The position numbers and the translations under genes are program-made. Under the pieces are notes generated by a model, which worked only from the letters and a program-made list of their open reading frames with translations, made no database searches and had not been told where the DNA came from. Shown piece after piece: positions 36,186 to 46,208 of a DNA stretch of 64,000 bases. Positions within the stretch are counted from its first letter, which is position 1. Each line of letters begins with the position of its first letter. The stretch covers positions 3,162,001 through 3,226,000 of the forward strand of contig NZ_CP034451.1 of NCBI RefSeq assembly GCF_003952525.1, written 5' to 3'. The DNA comes from Mesorhizobium sp. M3A.F.Ca.ET.080.04.2.1 (GTDB lineage: Bacteria; Pseudomonadota; Alphaproteobacteria; Rhizobiales; Rhizobiaceae).

Positions 36186-36457
36186 GCATGTAGTGACCCC
36201 AAAACCGCTGAACACTTTTGGGCGACATGCTTTTTGGTTCGACGCATGTCGTGACCCCAAAACCGCTGAACACTTTTGGGCGACATGCTTTTTGATTTGA
36301 TGCATGTCGTTGTCCCAAAACCGCTGCGCAGTTTTGGGCGACTGCTTTTTGGTTGATGCATGTCGTTGTCCCAAAACCGCTGCGCAATTTTGGGCGACAT
36401 GCTTTTTGGTTGATGCATGTCGTTGTCCCAAAACCTGCGCAGTTTTGGGCGACATGC
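36186..36457. repeat. Five-copy tandem palindrome array (GCATGTCG-type)
   Basis: Five copies at 36186-36230, 36244-36288, 36302-36345, 36358-36402 and 36415-36457. Each has GCATGTCG...CGACATGC arms around CCCAAAACCGCT-N5-6 and a TTTTGGG return. Period is 56 to 58 nt. Copy 3 has lost one arm base and copy 5 two core bases. The spacers (TTTTTGGTTGAT) are repeated too, so the array grew by duplication. It fills most of the HPr-ahcY gap. Confidence 0.9.
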
Positions 36458-36479
36458 ATTGCCTGAAAGACATGCACGA

Positions 36480-36495
36480 ATAAAGATTTCTTTAT
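36480..36495. promoter_or_regulatory. SahR-type operator candidate upstream of ahcY
   Basis: ATAAAGA-TT-TCTTTAT, a perfect 7-bp inverted repeat 109 nt upstream of ahcY. It resembles the AAAGATATCTTT-like sites of the ArsR-family regulator SahR reported at methionine-cycle genes in alphaproteobacteria (recalled, not searched). The rest of the gap between 36496 and 36604 shows no further element. Confidence 0.6.
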
Positions 36496-36604
36496 ATCCC
36501 ATTGTCGTTTGACGCCCGATCTGCTAGTCAGACCGGCATTTCGCGCCCCTCCATGCGCCTCCCGGCGCCGGCGCGCTCGAGACAAATCACACCGGAGTAC
36601 TGCC

Positions 36605-38005
36605 ATGACGGGTAGCAAGGACTATGTGGTCGCCGACATCTCGCTTGCCGGCTGGGGCCGCAAGGAGATCGAGATCGCCGAAACCGAAATGCCGGGCCTG
36701 ATGGCCTGCCGCGAGGAATTCGGCGACAAGAAGCCGCTCAAGGGTGCGCGCATCACCGGTTCGCTGCACATGACGATCCAGACGGCGGTGCTGATCGAGA
36801 CGCTGAAGGCGCTGGGCGCCGATATCCGCTGGGCCTCCTGCAACATCTTCTCCACCCAGGACCATGCCGCGGCGGCGATCGCCGAAGCCGGCATTCCGGT
36901 GTTCGCGATCAAGGGCGAGACGCTCGAGGATTACTGGGACTACACCGACAGGATCTTCCAGTGGGCCGATGGCGGCACCTCCAACATGATCCTCGACGAT
37001 GGCGGCGACGCCACCATGTACATTCTGCTCGGCGCCCGCGCGGAGGCCGGCGAGGACGTGCTGTCCAATCCCGGCAGCGAAGAGGAAGAGATCCTGTTCG
37101 CGCAGATCAAGAAGCGCATGAAGGCTTCACCGGGCTTCTTCACCAAGCAGAGGGATGCGATCCGCGGCGTCACCGAGGAGACGACCACCGGCGTCAATCG
37201 CCTCTACCAGCTGCAGAAGAAGGGCCTGCTGCCCTTCCCGGCGATCAACGTCAACGACTCCGTCACCAAGTCGAAGTTCGACAACAAATACGGCTGCAAG
37301 GAATCGCTGGTCGACGGCATTCGCCGCGGCACCGACACGATGATGGCCGGCAAGGTCGCGGTCGTCTGCGGCTATGGCGACGTCGGCAAGGGCTCGTCCG
37401 CCTCGCTGCGCGGCGCCGGCGCCCGCGTCAAGGTGACCGAAGTCGACCCGATCTGCGCGCTGCAGGCGGCGATGGACGGTTTCGAAGTTGTCACGCTGGA
37501 AGACGCCGCGCCCACCGCCGACATCGTCATCACCACCACCGGCAACAAGGACGTCGTGACGCTCGACCACATGCGGGCGATGAAGGACATGGTGATCGTC
37601 GGCAACATCGGCCACTTCGACAACGAAATCCAGGTGGCGTCGCTGCGCAACCTGAAGTGGACCAACGTCAAGCCGCAGGTGGACATGATCACCTTCCCGG
37701 ACGGCAAGCGGATGATCCTGCTGTCGGAGGGCCGCCTGCTCAACCTCGGCAACGCCACGGGGCATCCGAGCTTCGTGATGTCGGCCTCGTTCACGAACCA
37801 GGTGCTGGCGCAGATCGAGCTGTTCAGCAAGCACGGCCAGTATCAGAACCAGGTCTATGTCCTGCCCAAGCATCTCGATGAGAAGGTCGCGCGGCTGCAT
37901 CTCGGCAAGCTGGGCGCCAGGCTGACGGAGCTGTCTTCCGAGCAGGCCGCCTATATCGGCGTGACGCCCCAAGGACCGTTCAAGCCGGAACACTACCGCT
38001 ATTAA
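36605..38005 (+). CDS. ahcY: Adenosylhomocysteinase (SAH hydrolase)
   Basis: A 466-residue NAD-dependent enzyme splitting S-adenosylhomocysteine into adenosine and homocysteine, relieving product inhibition of methyltransferases. [20 protein letters not shown] is the NAD motif, [15 protein letters not shown] and [13 protein letters not shown] contain substrate residues, and the C-terminus KPEHYRY is intact. The start at 36605 follows CGGAG. An ahcY position next to the PTS and chvGI genes is usual in rhizobia. Confidence 0.97.
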   Translation: MTGSKDYVVADISLAGWGRKEIEIAETEMPGLMACREEFGDKKPLKGARITGSLHMTIQTAVLIETLKALGADIRWASCNIFSTQDHAAAAIAEAGIPVFAIKGETLEDYWDYTDRIFQWADGGTSNMILDDGGDATMYILLGARAEAGEDVLSNPGSEEEEILFAQIKKRMKASPGFFTKQRDAIRGVTEETTTGVNRLYQLQKKGLLPFPAINVNDSVTKSKFDNKYGCKESLVDGIRRGTDTMMAGKVAVVCGYGDVGKGSSASLRGAGARVKVTEVDPICALQAAMDGFEVVTLEDAAPTADIVITTTGNKDVVTLDHMRAMKDMVIVGNIGHFDNEIQVASLRNLKWTNVKPQVDMITFPDGKRMILLSEGRLLNLGNATGHPSFVMSASFTNQVLAQIELFSKHGQYQNQVYVLPKHLDEKVARLHLGKLGARLTELSSEQAAYIGVTPQGPFKPEHYRY

Positions 38006-38033
38006 CCAAGACGCAATAATCTACCATATATTG

Positions 38034-38070
38034 AAGCCGGGTGGTTGACTTTCCGCCCGGCTTTATTTTT
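38034..38070 (+). terminator. Terminator of ahcY
   Basis: AAGCCGGG (38034-38041) pairs with CCCGGCTT (38056-38063), followed by a T-rich stretch ATTTTT. It lies 29 nt after the ahcY stop. Confidence 0.8.
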
Positions 38071-38192
38071 GCGTCAATGATTCTTCACGCCGATTCCGGC
38101 AGGGTTTATTGTTGTGATTCGCGGTCCGGGGACAGATGGGCCGGGGACGCATCAGGGCGGTCTTGCATTCAAGCGGCGAAGAGGACCAAGAC

Positions 38193-40754
38193 ATGCCGGG
38201 GGAATACCCGCCAAGCGCGGGAGAGGCCGTTTCCGGCGGCCACGAGGATTCGAGGATGAGCGGCTCCGCCGCCGGTGGCGGGTTTCCGCGGCGCGCCGCG
38301 CGGATCGGCGCGTTTGTCGCGACCTTCGTGCTTGCCGGCCCGCTGCTCTGCGCGGCGGCGCAGGCGCAAACCGGCTTCGCGCAGGCGGCGAAGCTGTCGG
38401 TCAGCACCGTCGAGGTGATGCAGCTCGCCATGTTTGCCGGCGTCATGGGCGCGGCGCTGCTGTCGGCCATATTCCTGATCCGCGAGCGGGCGCGCACGGC
38501 GGCGCAGAACGCCGAGCTCAGGGCGCGTATCGCCGACGTCAACGCGGCGCTGCAGCGTTCCGAGGCGCTGCTCAACCTGCGCGACCAGCGCGTGGTCGTC
38601 TGGACCTCGGACAACAAGAAACCGGAACTCATCGGCAGTCTGCCGCTCGAAAGCGGCGCGCCCGATGACCGTGCCGCCTTCCTGGCCTTCGGCCGCTGGC
38701 TGATGCCGCGCTCGGCAGCCGCGTTGGAACACGCGGTCGCCGCCTTGCGCGAAAAGGCCAAGACCTTCGATCTCGTCATCGAAACGCAGGCCGGCATGCC
38801 GCTCGAAGTGCATGGCCGCAAGAGCGCCGCGCATGTGCTGGTGCGCTTCATCTCGCTGTCCGAGACGCTGCGCAGCCAGGCCAGGTTGAAGATCGAGAAC
38901 CAGCGGCTCAACGCCGACTACGACATCATTTTCGGCCTCCTCGACGCGTTGAAGATGCCGGCATGGCTACGCGCGGCCGACGGGCGGCTGAAATGGGTCA
39001 ACCGCGCCTATGCCGAGGCTGTAGAGGCGCAAAGCGCCGAAGCGGCCGTGCGCGAGGCGAAGGAGTTCCTCGGCGGCCAGGCGCGCGAGCAGATCGTCGA
39101 GCAGCACAAGTCGCGCGCGGTCTTCGAGCAGACGCTGTCGACGGTGATCGAGGGCGACCGCCGGATGTTTTCGGTGACCGACTTCGCGAGCGCCGAGGGC
39201 GCGGCCGGGCTCGCCTGCGACACCAGCGCCATGGAGACGATCCGCGCCGAATATGAGCGCACGGTGCGCAGCCACGCCGACACGCTCGATCAACTCAACA
39301 CGGCGGTGGCGATCTTCGACACCGACGAGAAGCTGCGCTTCTTCAACCAGGCGTTCCAGAAGCTTTGGAGCCTGGACAGCGGCTTCCTGCACAGCGCCCC
39401 TTCCAATGCGATGCTGCTCGACCGGCTACGCAGCGAGGGCAAGATCGCCGAACAGCCGGAGTGGCGCCGCTGGAAGGAGAACCTGCTTGGCGCCTACCGG
39501 GCGGTCGAATCGCAGGAGCACTGGTGGCACCTGCCGGACGGCAAGACGATCCGCGTGGTCGCCAACCCGCAGCCGAAGGGCGGCGTCACCTGGGTGTTCG
39601 AGAACCTGACCGAGAAGATCGATCTCGAAAGCCGCTACCAGACCGCGGTGCGCGTGCAGGGCGAGACGCTGGACAACCTCGCAGAGGGTGTCGCCGTGTT
39701 CGGGCCTGACGGGAGGCTCCGGCTGTCCAACCCCGCCTTCGTCGCGCTGTGGGGGCTGGAGCCTGATGCGATCAAGCCCAACGTGCATGTCTCGGCGATC
39801 CGCGACCTTTGCGATCGGCGCGCGGCCGACAGTCCGTGGGGAGGCTTCGTCGCCGCCATCACCGGCTTCGACGACGAGCGGCGCGATCGTCACGGCCAGG
39901 CCGAACTCGTCGACGGCACGGTGCTGAGCTATGCGGTGATCCATTTGCCGAACGGGCAGGTGATGATGACCTTCGTCGACGTCACCGACACCGTCAATGT
40001 CGAACGGGCGCTGAAGGACAGGAACGAGGCGCTGGAGAAGTCGGACCAGTTGAAGAACGAGTTCGTGCAGCATGTTTCCTACGAGCTGCGCTCGCCTTTG
40101 ACCAACATTATCGGCTTCACCGAGCTGTTGTCGCTGCCCGCGACCGGGCCGCTGACGCCGAAGCAGCGCGAATATGTCGAGCATGTCGGCTCGTCGTCCT
40201 CGGTGCTGCTCACCATCGTCAACGACATACTGGACCTGGCGACGGTCGATGCCGGCATCATGCAGCTCGACATTTCGGAGATGAGCATCGAGAGGACGAT
40301 CACGGCGGCGGCCGAGCTGGTTGCCGATCGGCTGGAAGAGCATTCGATCAAGCTCAAGGTCGATGCGGCGGCGGCCCCCAAGAGTTTCCATGGCGACGAG
40401 ATCCGCATCCGGCAGATCCTCTACAACCTGTTGAGCAATGCCGCGAATTACGCGCCGGAGGCGAGCACGATCATCCTGTCTTGCCGCCAACTGGCCGAAG
40501 GCGTCGAGTTCTCCGTCCATGACGACGGACCCGGCATGCCGCCGGATGTTCTGGAATCGGTGTTCCGCCGCTTCGAGCCGCGCGCCAATGGCGGGCGGCG
40601 GCGCGGCGCCGGGCTGGGGCTCTCGATCGTCAAGAGCTTCGTCGAACTGCATGGCGGCAGCGTGCGCATCGAGACCGGCAGGGACCAGGGCACCACCGTC
40701 GTGTGCACCTTCCCCGACACGCCTTCCGGTGGTATCCGCGAAGCGGCCGAGTAA
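38193..40754 (+). CDS. divL: Tyrosine pseudo-histidine kinase DivL
   Basis: About 853 residues with a membrane anchor at the N-terminus, several PAS-like repeats and a HisKA/HATPase core (ILYNLLSNAANYAPEAST; FSVHDDGPGMPPDV; GAGLGLSIVKSFVELHGG). At the phosphoacceptor site the motif reads HVSYELRSPLT, with Tyr (codon at 40080) in place of His, the hallmark of DivL. DivL controls the CckA-CtrA cell-cycle pathway. An ATG at 38136 or 38256 is also possible; 38193 has GAGGA upstream. Confidence 0.92.
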   Translation: MPGEYPPSAGEAVSGGHEDSRMSGSAAGGGFPRRAARIGAFVATFVLAGPLLCAAAQAQTGFAQAAKLSVSTVEVMQLAMFAGVMGAALLSAIFLIRERARTAAQNAELRARIADVNAALQRSEALLNLRDQRVVVWTSDNKKPELIGSLPLESGAPDDRAAFLAFGRWLMPRSAAALEHAVAALREKAKTFDLVIETQAGMPLEVHGRKSAAHVLVRFISLSETLRSQARLKIENQRLNADYDIIFGLLDALKMPAWLRAADGRLKWVNRAYAEAVEAQSAEAAVREAKEFLGGQAREQIVEQHKSRAVFEQTLSTVIEGDRRMFSVTDFASAEGAAGLACDTSAMETIRAEYERTVRSHADTLDQLNTAVAIFDTDEKLRFFNQAFQKLWSLDSGFLHSAPSNAMLLDRLRSEGKIAEQPEWRRWKENLLGAYRAVESQEHWWHLPDGKTIRVVANPQPKGGVTWVFENLTEKIDLESRYQTAVRVQGETLDNLAEGVAVFGPDGRLRLSNPAFVALWGLEPDAIKPNVHVSAIRDLCDRRAADSPWGGFVAAITGFDDERRDRHGQAELVDGTVLSYAVIHLPNGQVMMTFVDVTDTVNVERALKDRNEALEKSDQLKNEFVQHVSYELRSPLTNIIGFTELLSLPATGPLTPKQREYVEHVGSSSSVLLTIVNDILDLATVDAGIMQLDISEMSIERTITAAAELVADRLEEHSIKLKVDAAAAPKSFHGDEIRIRQILYNLLSNAANYAPEASTIILSCRQLAEGVEFSVHDDGPGMPPDVLESVFRRFEPRANGGRRRGAGLGLSIVKSFVELHGGSVRIETGRDQGTTVVCTFPDTPSGGIREAAE

Positions 40755-40767
40755 CAGTTTGGCAGGG

Positions 40768-42270
40768 ATGGTGGTGGAGCGTTTTCTCGCCGACGAGGCG
40801 GCGACGGCACGGCTTGGCGAGGACCTCGCCATGGCGGTGCGCGCCGGCGATGTGATCGCGCTGAAGGGCGACCTCGGCGCCGGCAAGTCGACGCTGGCCC
40901 GTGCCCTGATCCGGGCGCTTGCCGATGATGCCAGCCTCGAAGTGCCGAGCCCTACCTTCACGCTGCTGCAGAGCTACGACACGCGCATACCGGTCCATCA
41001 TTTCGACCTCTACCGCCTTGCCTCCCCGGACGAACTCGATGAGCTTGGGCTCGACGATGCGCTGGAGCAAGGCGCGGCACTGATCGAATGGCCGGAACGG
41101 GCCGGAGACCGTTTGCCGGCGGGCGCGCTCCAGGTGGAGCTTGCAGAGCACGGCGAGGGGCGGCTTGCGACAATCGCCGGACAAGATGCCGTATTCGAAC
41201 GCGCCGCACGGTCGTTGGCGATGCGCGATTTTCTCGCCACGGCCGGATGGGGCGAAGCCAGCCGCCGCCATTTCGTCGGCGATGCGTCCGCCCGCTCCTA
41301 CGAGATCGTCTCGCTTTCCGGGCATGCGCGGCGCGTGCTGATGAACTCGCCGCGCCTCGTGCTCGGCCCGCCGGTGCGCGACGGCAAGCCATATGCGGTG
41401 ATCGCCCATACGGCGCAGTCGGTGACCGCCTTCGTCGCCATCGACCGGGCGCTGCTTGCGGCCGGTGTCAGCGTGCCGGTGATCCATGCTCAGGACCTCG
41501 ACCAGGGTTTTCTTCTGCTCCAGCATCTCGGCTCGGAAGCTTTTTTGGGAACCGACGGCCAGCCAATCGCCGAGCGCTACGAGGCAGCCGCGGAACTGCT
41601 GGCCGCGATGCATGGCAAGGCTTGGCCGGAGCGCATGGAGGCCGCGCCCGGCGTGTTCCATGAGGTGCCGCCATTCGATCGCGACGCCATGCTGATAGAG
41701 GCCGACCTTCTGGTCGACTGGTATGTGCCGATGGCGACCGGCAAGCCGGCAAGCGATGCCTTGCGGGCCGGCTACTACAAGGAATGGAATGCGGTGCTCG
41801 ATCGGCTCGCTGGAAGCGAAAATTCGCTGATGCTGCGCGACTTCCATTCCCCCAACATCATCTGGCGCGGCGAGCGCTCCGGCCTCGACAGGCTCGGCAT
41901 CGTCGACGTGCAGGACGCGCTGATCGGCCCGGCCGCCTATGACGTCGCCTCGCTTGCCATGGATGCACGCGTCACCGTCTCGCCCGAGATCGAGCAGCGG
42001 ACGGTCGCGGCCTATGTCGCGGCGCGGTATGCTGCGGGCGCCTTCGACGAGGCCGGTTTCGCCGAGGCCTATGCGATTATGGCGGCGCAGCGCAATTCGA
42101 AGATCCTCGGCATTTTCGTGCGACTCGAAAAGCGCGACGGCAAGCCTTACTATCTGAAACATCTGCCGCGCATCCGCGACTATCTGAGGCGGGCCCTGGC
42201 GCATCCGGCGCTCACCGGCCTGAGGGATTTCTACATGGCTCACGGCCTGCTGGAGGAACGCTCGCCATGA
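40768..42270 (+). CDS. TsaE-AmgK fusion: tRNA t6A ATPase plus N-acetylmuramate/GlcNAc anomeric kinase
   Basis: A 500-residue two-domain protein. Residues 1-150 are TsaE (P-loop GDLGAGKST at 34-42; SPTFTLLQSYDT), required for t6A tRNA modification. From about 155 on it is an aminoglycoside-phosphotransferase-like kinase (RDFHSPNIIW, IVDVQDALIGPAAYDVASL) of the AmgK type, which phosphorylates MurNAc at C1. The exact start is uncertain: GGCAGGG is almost touching ATG 40768, and GTG 40774 is an alternative. It overlaps murU by four nt. Confidence 0.85.
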   Translation: MVVERFLADEAATARLGEDLAMAVRAGDVIALKGDLGAGKSTLARALIRALADDASLEVPSPTFTLLQSYDTRIPVHHFDLYRLASPDELDELGLDDALEQGAALIEWPERAGDRLPAGALQVELAEHGEGRLATIAGQDAVFERAARSLAMRDFLATAGWGEASRRHFVGDASARSYEIVSLSGHARRVLMNSPRLVLGPPVRDGKPYAVIAHTAQSVTAFVAIDRALLAAGVSVPVIHAQDLDQGFLLLQHLGSEAFLGTDGQPIAERYEAAAELLAAMHGKAWPERMEAAPGVFHEVPPFDRDAMLIEADLLVDWYVPMATGKPASDALRAGYYKEWNAVLDRLAGSENSLMLRDFHSPNIIWRGERSGLDRLGIVDVQDALIGPAAYDVASLAMDARVTVSPEIEQRTVAAYVAARYAAGAFDEAGFAEAYAIMAAQRNSKILGIFVRLEKRDGKPYYLKHLPRIRDYLRRALAHPALTGLRDFYMAHGLLEERSP

Positions 42271-43028
42271 GGCCGACGACCGCGATGGTGCTGGCCGCGG
42301 GGCTGGGGAAGCGCATGCGGCCGCTCACCGACACGATGCCGAAGCCGCTGGTGAAGATCGCAGGCAAGGCCCTGCTCGACTGGGGGCTGGACAGCCTGGA
42401 AGCTGCCGGGATCAGCAAGGCGATCGTCAACGTGCACTATCTGCCGGAGCAGATCATCGCCCATGTCGCCGGGCGCCGGGAACCGGAGATCGTCATTTCC
42501 GACGAGCGCGAGGCCTTGCTGGAATCGGCGGGCGGCATCGTCAAGGCGCTGCCGCTCTTGGGCAGCGAGCCCTTCTATGTCATTAACGCCGACACGTTCT
42601 GGATCGACAGCGGTGAGCCCAGCCTGGAGCGCCTTGCCCTTGCATGGAACGCCGCCAGAATGGATATTCTGCTGATGCTCACCGATCTCGACTCAGCGAC
42701 CGGACACGGCGTCGGCACTGATTTCATGGTCGCGCCGGATGGCGCCTTGCGCCGCTCGAAGGGCGATTCGGCCGGCCTGATCTATGCCGGCGCCGCGATC
42801 ATCCATCCCCGCATCTTCAAGGACGCCCCGACGGGCTCACATTCTCTCAATGTCTATTTCGACAAGGCGATCGCCGCCGGCCGGCTGTTCGGGATGGCGA
42901 TGAGCGGCCGTTGGATCACGGTCGGCACCCCCGACGCCATTCCGGCCGCCGAGGCGGCGGTCGCCGGCGCTCTAGCGACCGCATCGGCCCAAAAATCGGC
43001 TCCGATTTTTGGAAGGCACGATGCGTAG
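42267..43028 (+). CDS. murU: MurNAc-1-phosphate uridylyltransferase
   Basis: A 253-residue nucleotidyltransferase. LAAGLGKRMRPLTDTMPKPLVKIAGKALLDW is split here into the nucleotide-binding signature (start) and KPL (metal/substrate); INADTFW follows. It makes UDP-MurNAc from MurNAc-1-phosphate, bypassing de novo MurA/MurB and the antibiotic fosfomycin. The gene follows the AmgK fusion with a four-nt overlap, so the two steps are coupled. Confidence 0.9.
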   Translation: MRPTTAMVLAAGLGKRMRPLTDTMPKPLVKIAGKALLDWGLDSLEAAGISKAIVNVHYLPEQIIAHVAGRREPEIVISDEREALLESAGGIVKALPLLGSEPFYVINADTFWIDSGEPSLERLALAWNAARMDILLMLTDLDSATGHGVGTDFMVAPDGALRRSKGDSAGLIYAGAAIIHPRIFKDAPTGSHSLNVYFDKAIAAGRLFGMAMSGRWITVGTPDAIPAAEAAVAGALATASAQKSAPIFGRHDA

Positions 43029-43088
43029 ATTCAAAAAGTTAGATCGTCCTTTGTGCGCCCCAACGGGCACACGGCGATCCCATGCGGT

Positions 43089-46000
43089 ATGAGCGGCTCG
43101 CGCCGCGTCTTCTCCATCCCGCCCGGAGCGCCGTTCTTGCCGACGCTGGCGGAGGCGTTGCTCGACGGCAGCCTCATTCCCGGCTTCCGCTTCGACGGCG
43201 ACCCATTGGCATTGGCCGACGCCACCATCTATGTGCCGACGCGTCGCGCTGCGCGGGCGCTGCGCGGCGTCTTCGTCGATGTGCTCGGGCGCCGGTCGGC
43301 CATCCTGCCGACCGTGCGGCCGCTCGGCGAGTTCGATGAGGACGAGGCGGCCTTTGACGCCGAGGCCGCACCGGCAATCGAACTTGCACCGCCGATCGCC
43401 GCGCAGGAGCGGCTCCTGTTGCTGGCGCCGCTGGTGCGCGCCTGGAAGGAGAGCCTGCCGGCGCATGTCGCGGCTCGGTTCAACGAAGAGTTCGTCGTGC
43501 CGACCTCGGCCGCCGACGCCATCTGGCTGGCGCGCGACCTTGCGCGGCTGATGGACGAGATCGAGACCGAGGGCACGGATTGGGGCAAGCTCGCGACGCT
43601 GGTTAGCGGCAACCTCGCAGGCTGGTGGCAGGTGACCCTCGATTTCCTCGGCATCGTCACCGACAACTGGCCGAAGCTGCTTGCCGAGCGCAACCGCTCC
43701 AATCCGGCGGCCCATCGCAGCGCGCTGATCCGGCTGGAGGCGGCGCGGCTGCGGCGCAATCTGCCGGCCGGACCGGTGATTGCCGCCGGATCGACCGGCT
43801 CGATTCCCGCGACGGCGGAGCTGCTTGCCGTGATCGCCAGTCTGCCCAGCGGCGCCGTCGTGCTGCCCGGTCTCGACCGCGAGCTGGACGATGCGTCTTT
43901 TGCGGCGATTTCGGCACTGGGCGCGCGACCGGCGACGCTCGGCCATCCGCAATACGGCCTGGCGAAGCTGATCGGCGGCATCGGCATCGCACGGCGCGAT
44001 GTCGAGCCGATCGGCGCAGCGGCGACGCCGCTGGCATTGCGTGCGGCTCTGGTCGGCGAGGCGCTGCGGCCGGCCGAAACCACCGAGCGCTGGACGGAAA
44101 CGAGGCCGCGCTTCACGGCAACAGACCTCGAGCAGGCGCTGGCCGGCGTGACGTTGGTGGAGGCGGCCAACGAGCGGGACGAGGCCGCGGCGATCGCGAT
44201 CGCGCTGAAGCGCGCCGTGGAAATGCCAGGCAAGCGCGCGGCGCTCGTCACAGGCGACCGCGCGCTGGCGCGGCGGGTCTCGACCGAGCTTCTGCGCTTC
44301 GGCGTCGTAGCCGACGACTCAGGCGGCACGCCGCTCGTCAACACGCCGGCGGCCAGTCTCTTGAGGCTCGCATTGCAGGCAGCGTTCCGGCCCGGCGACC
44401 CGGTGGGCCTGCTGTCGCTGCTCAAGCATCCGCTGCTTGGGCTCGGCCTCGAACGCCACGCCCTGCGCAAGACGGCCGAACTGATCGAGCTGGTGGCGTT
44501 GCGCGGCGGCACCGGCCGGCCGGACATTGCCTCGCTCAGTGCGCTCTTCGAGGCGCGGCTCGCCGGCCTCGGCGACGACAGCCGTCCGCCCTTCTGGTTC
44601 CCACGCCTGACCGTCAACGGCATCGAGCAAGCGCAAGATGTGCTTGGCCGCCTTGCCGAAGCGCTCGCCCCTCTCACGGCGATGCGCGGCGACAAAGACG
44701 CCGACATCGCGACGCTGACGCGTGCAAGCGTCGAAACGCTGGAAAGCCTTGGCCGCGCGCCCGACGGCAGCCTCGCCGGGCTCTATGGCGGCGACGCCGG
44801 CGAAAAGCTGGCGGACCTTTTGCGCTGGTTGATTGCCGCGGCCTCTCCCTTCATCTTTGCGGCCGGCGAATGGCCGGACGTCTTGGAAGCGCTGATCGCG
44901 CCGGAAACGGTCAAGCCGGCGCATGGCACCGACCGCAACATCGCCATCTGGGGTGCGCTGGAAGCCCGCCTGCAGAGCGTCGACACGCTCGTCGTCGGCG
45001 GCCTCAATGAAGGTGTCTGGCCCCGGAAGCCTGAGAGCGACCGCTTCATGTCGCGGCTGATGAAGACCGGCATCGACCTCGAGCCGCCGGAGCGGCGCAT
45101 CGGTCTTGCCGCGCATGATTTCCAGATGGCGATGGGCAGCAAGGAAGTCGTGCTGACGCGCTCGGCGCGATCCGGCGACGCGCCGGCTGTTCCGTCGCGC
45201 TGGCTGCAGCGCATCCTTACCTTCATCGGCAAGGATCCCGCGATGGGGCTTCGCCAGCGCGGCGATGCGCTGCTTGTCTGGGCGCGCGCGCTGGATGCCG
45301 GCGAAAGACAAGAGTTCGCAACCCGCCCGCAGCCGAAGCCGCCGCTCAGCCTCAGGCCGCAGCATTTCTCGGTCACCGAGATCGAGACGCTGCGCCGCGA
45401 CCCGTATGCGATCTATGCCAGGCGGGTTCTCAGCCTAATGCCGCTCGACCCGCTCATCCGCGATCCCGGCGCCGCCGAACGCGGCACCCTGTTCCACGAA
45501 ATCCTGCATCTCTTTTCCCGACGGGTTGAGGATCCGCGGGAGCCTGGCGCGCTGGCAGCTCTCATCGAGGCCGGGCGCCTTTGCTTTGCCGACGCAGCAC
45601 TGCCGCCAGACATCGAGGCGGTGTGGTGGCCGCGTTTCGAAAAGCTTGCCGCCAACATCATCGAATGGGAGCATGGCCGCGCCGAAGCGGTGGCCAGGCG
45701 CTTTGCCGAGGAGCGCGCGGAGAAGACGATTGTCGGTCGCACCGGCGTCACGCTCTCCGGCTATGCCGACCGGGTCGACCTGCTTGCCGGCGGCATGGCC
45801 GATATCCTCGACTACAAGACCGGCTCATCGCCCTCGAAGGCACAGGCGCACACGCTGCTGTCGCCGCAGCTGGCGCTCGAAGGCGCGCTTCTCAGACGCG
45901 GCGCGTTCAAGGAGCTGGGTATCTGCGAGCCCTCGCAGCTTGCCTTCGTGCGGCTGAAGCCCAACGGCGAGGTGTTCGAGGAATCGATCCTCGAATACAA

Positions 46001-46208
46001 CCGCAAGCCAAGGACCGCCAACGACCTGTCCGAGGAAGCCTGGGCGCGGCTGGAGCGGCTGCTCTTCCACTATGCCGATCCGAACACCGGCTATCTTTCA
46101 CGCGCGCTGCCCTTCCGCGAGGGCGAGGCCGATGGAGACTACGATCATCTGGCGCGCGTGCTCGAATGGTCGGCCGGCGGCGCAAGCGAAGACGAGGCGG
46201 AAGGATGA
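43089..46208 (+). CDS. addB: Double-strand break repair protein AddB
   Basis: A 1039-residue alphaproteobacterial AddB. The N-terminus MSGSRRVFSIPPGAPFLPT is typical. The C-terminal nuclease region contains YADRVDLLAGGMADILDYKTG (Asp and DYK of the RecB-like fold). It pairs with AddA to resect breaks for recombination. Its stop overlaps the AddA start (GGATGA). The start at 43089 is chosen over a GTG at 43053 for family length. Confidence 0.92.
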   Translation: MSGSRRVFSIPPGAPFLPTLAEALLDGSLIPGFRFDGDPLALADATIYVPTRRAARALRGVFVDVLGRRSAILPTVRPLGEFDEDEAAFDAEAAPAIELAPPIAAQERLLLLAPLVRAWKESLPAHVAARFNEEFVVPTSAADAIWLARDLARLMDEIETEGTDWGKLATLVSGNLAGWWQVTLDFLGIVTDNWPKLLAERNRSNPAAHRSALIRLEAARLRRNLPAGPVIAAGSTGSIPATAELLAVIASLPSGAVVLPGLDRELDDASFAAISALGARPATLGHPQYGLAKLIGGIGIARRDVEPIGAAATPLALRAALVGEALRPAETTERWTETRPRFTATDLEQALAGVTLVEAANERDEAAAIAIALKRAVEMPGKRAALVTGDRALARRVSTELLRFGVVADDSGGTPLVNTPAASLLRLALQAAFRPGDPVGLLSLLKHPLLGLGLERHALRKTAELIELVALRGGTGRPDIASLSALFEARLAGLGDDSRPPFWFPRLTVNGIEQAQDVLGRLAEALAPLTAMRGDKDADIATLTRASVETLESLGRAPDGSLAGLYGGDAGEKLADLLRWLIAAASPFIFAAGEWPDVLEALIAPETVKPAHGTDRNIAIWGALEARLQSVDTLVVGGLNEGVWPRKPESDRFMSRLMKTGIDLEPPERRIGLAAHDFQMAMGSKEVVLTRSARSGDAPAVPSRWLQRILTFIGKDPAMGLRQRGDALLVWARALDAGERQEFATRPQPKPPLSLRPQHFSVTEIETLRRDPYAIYARRVLSLMPLDPLIRDPGAAERGTLFHEILHLFSRRVEDPREPGALAALIEAGRLCFADAALPPDIEAVWWPRFEKLAANIIEWEHGRAEAVARRFAEERAEKTIVGRTGVTLSGYADRVDLLAGGMADILDYKTGSSPSKAQAHTLLSPQLALEGALLRRGAFKELGICEPSQLAFVRLKPNGEVFEESILEYNRKPRTANDLSEEAWARLERLLFHYADPNTGYLSRALPFREGEADGDYDHLARVLEWSAGGASEDEAEG

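Noticed and set aside
36186..36457. The five regularly spaced repeats as a CRISPR array
   Set aside because: Each unit is a palindrome with a conserved core, the spacers are also repeated, and no cas genes are near.
36496..36604. A SAM or SAH riboswitch before ahcY
   Set aside because: I could not find the conserved pseudoknot elements of the SAM-II, SAM-V or SAH classes; the palindrome at 36480 is a better explanation for regulation.
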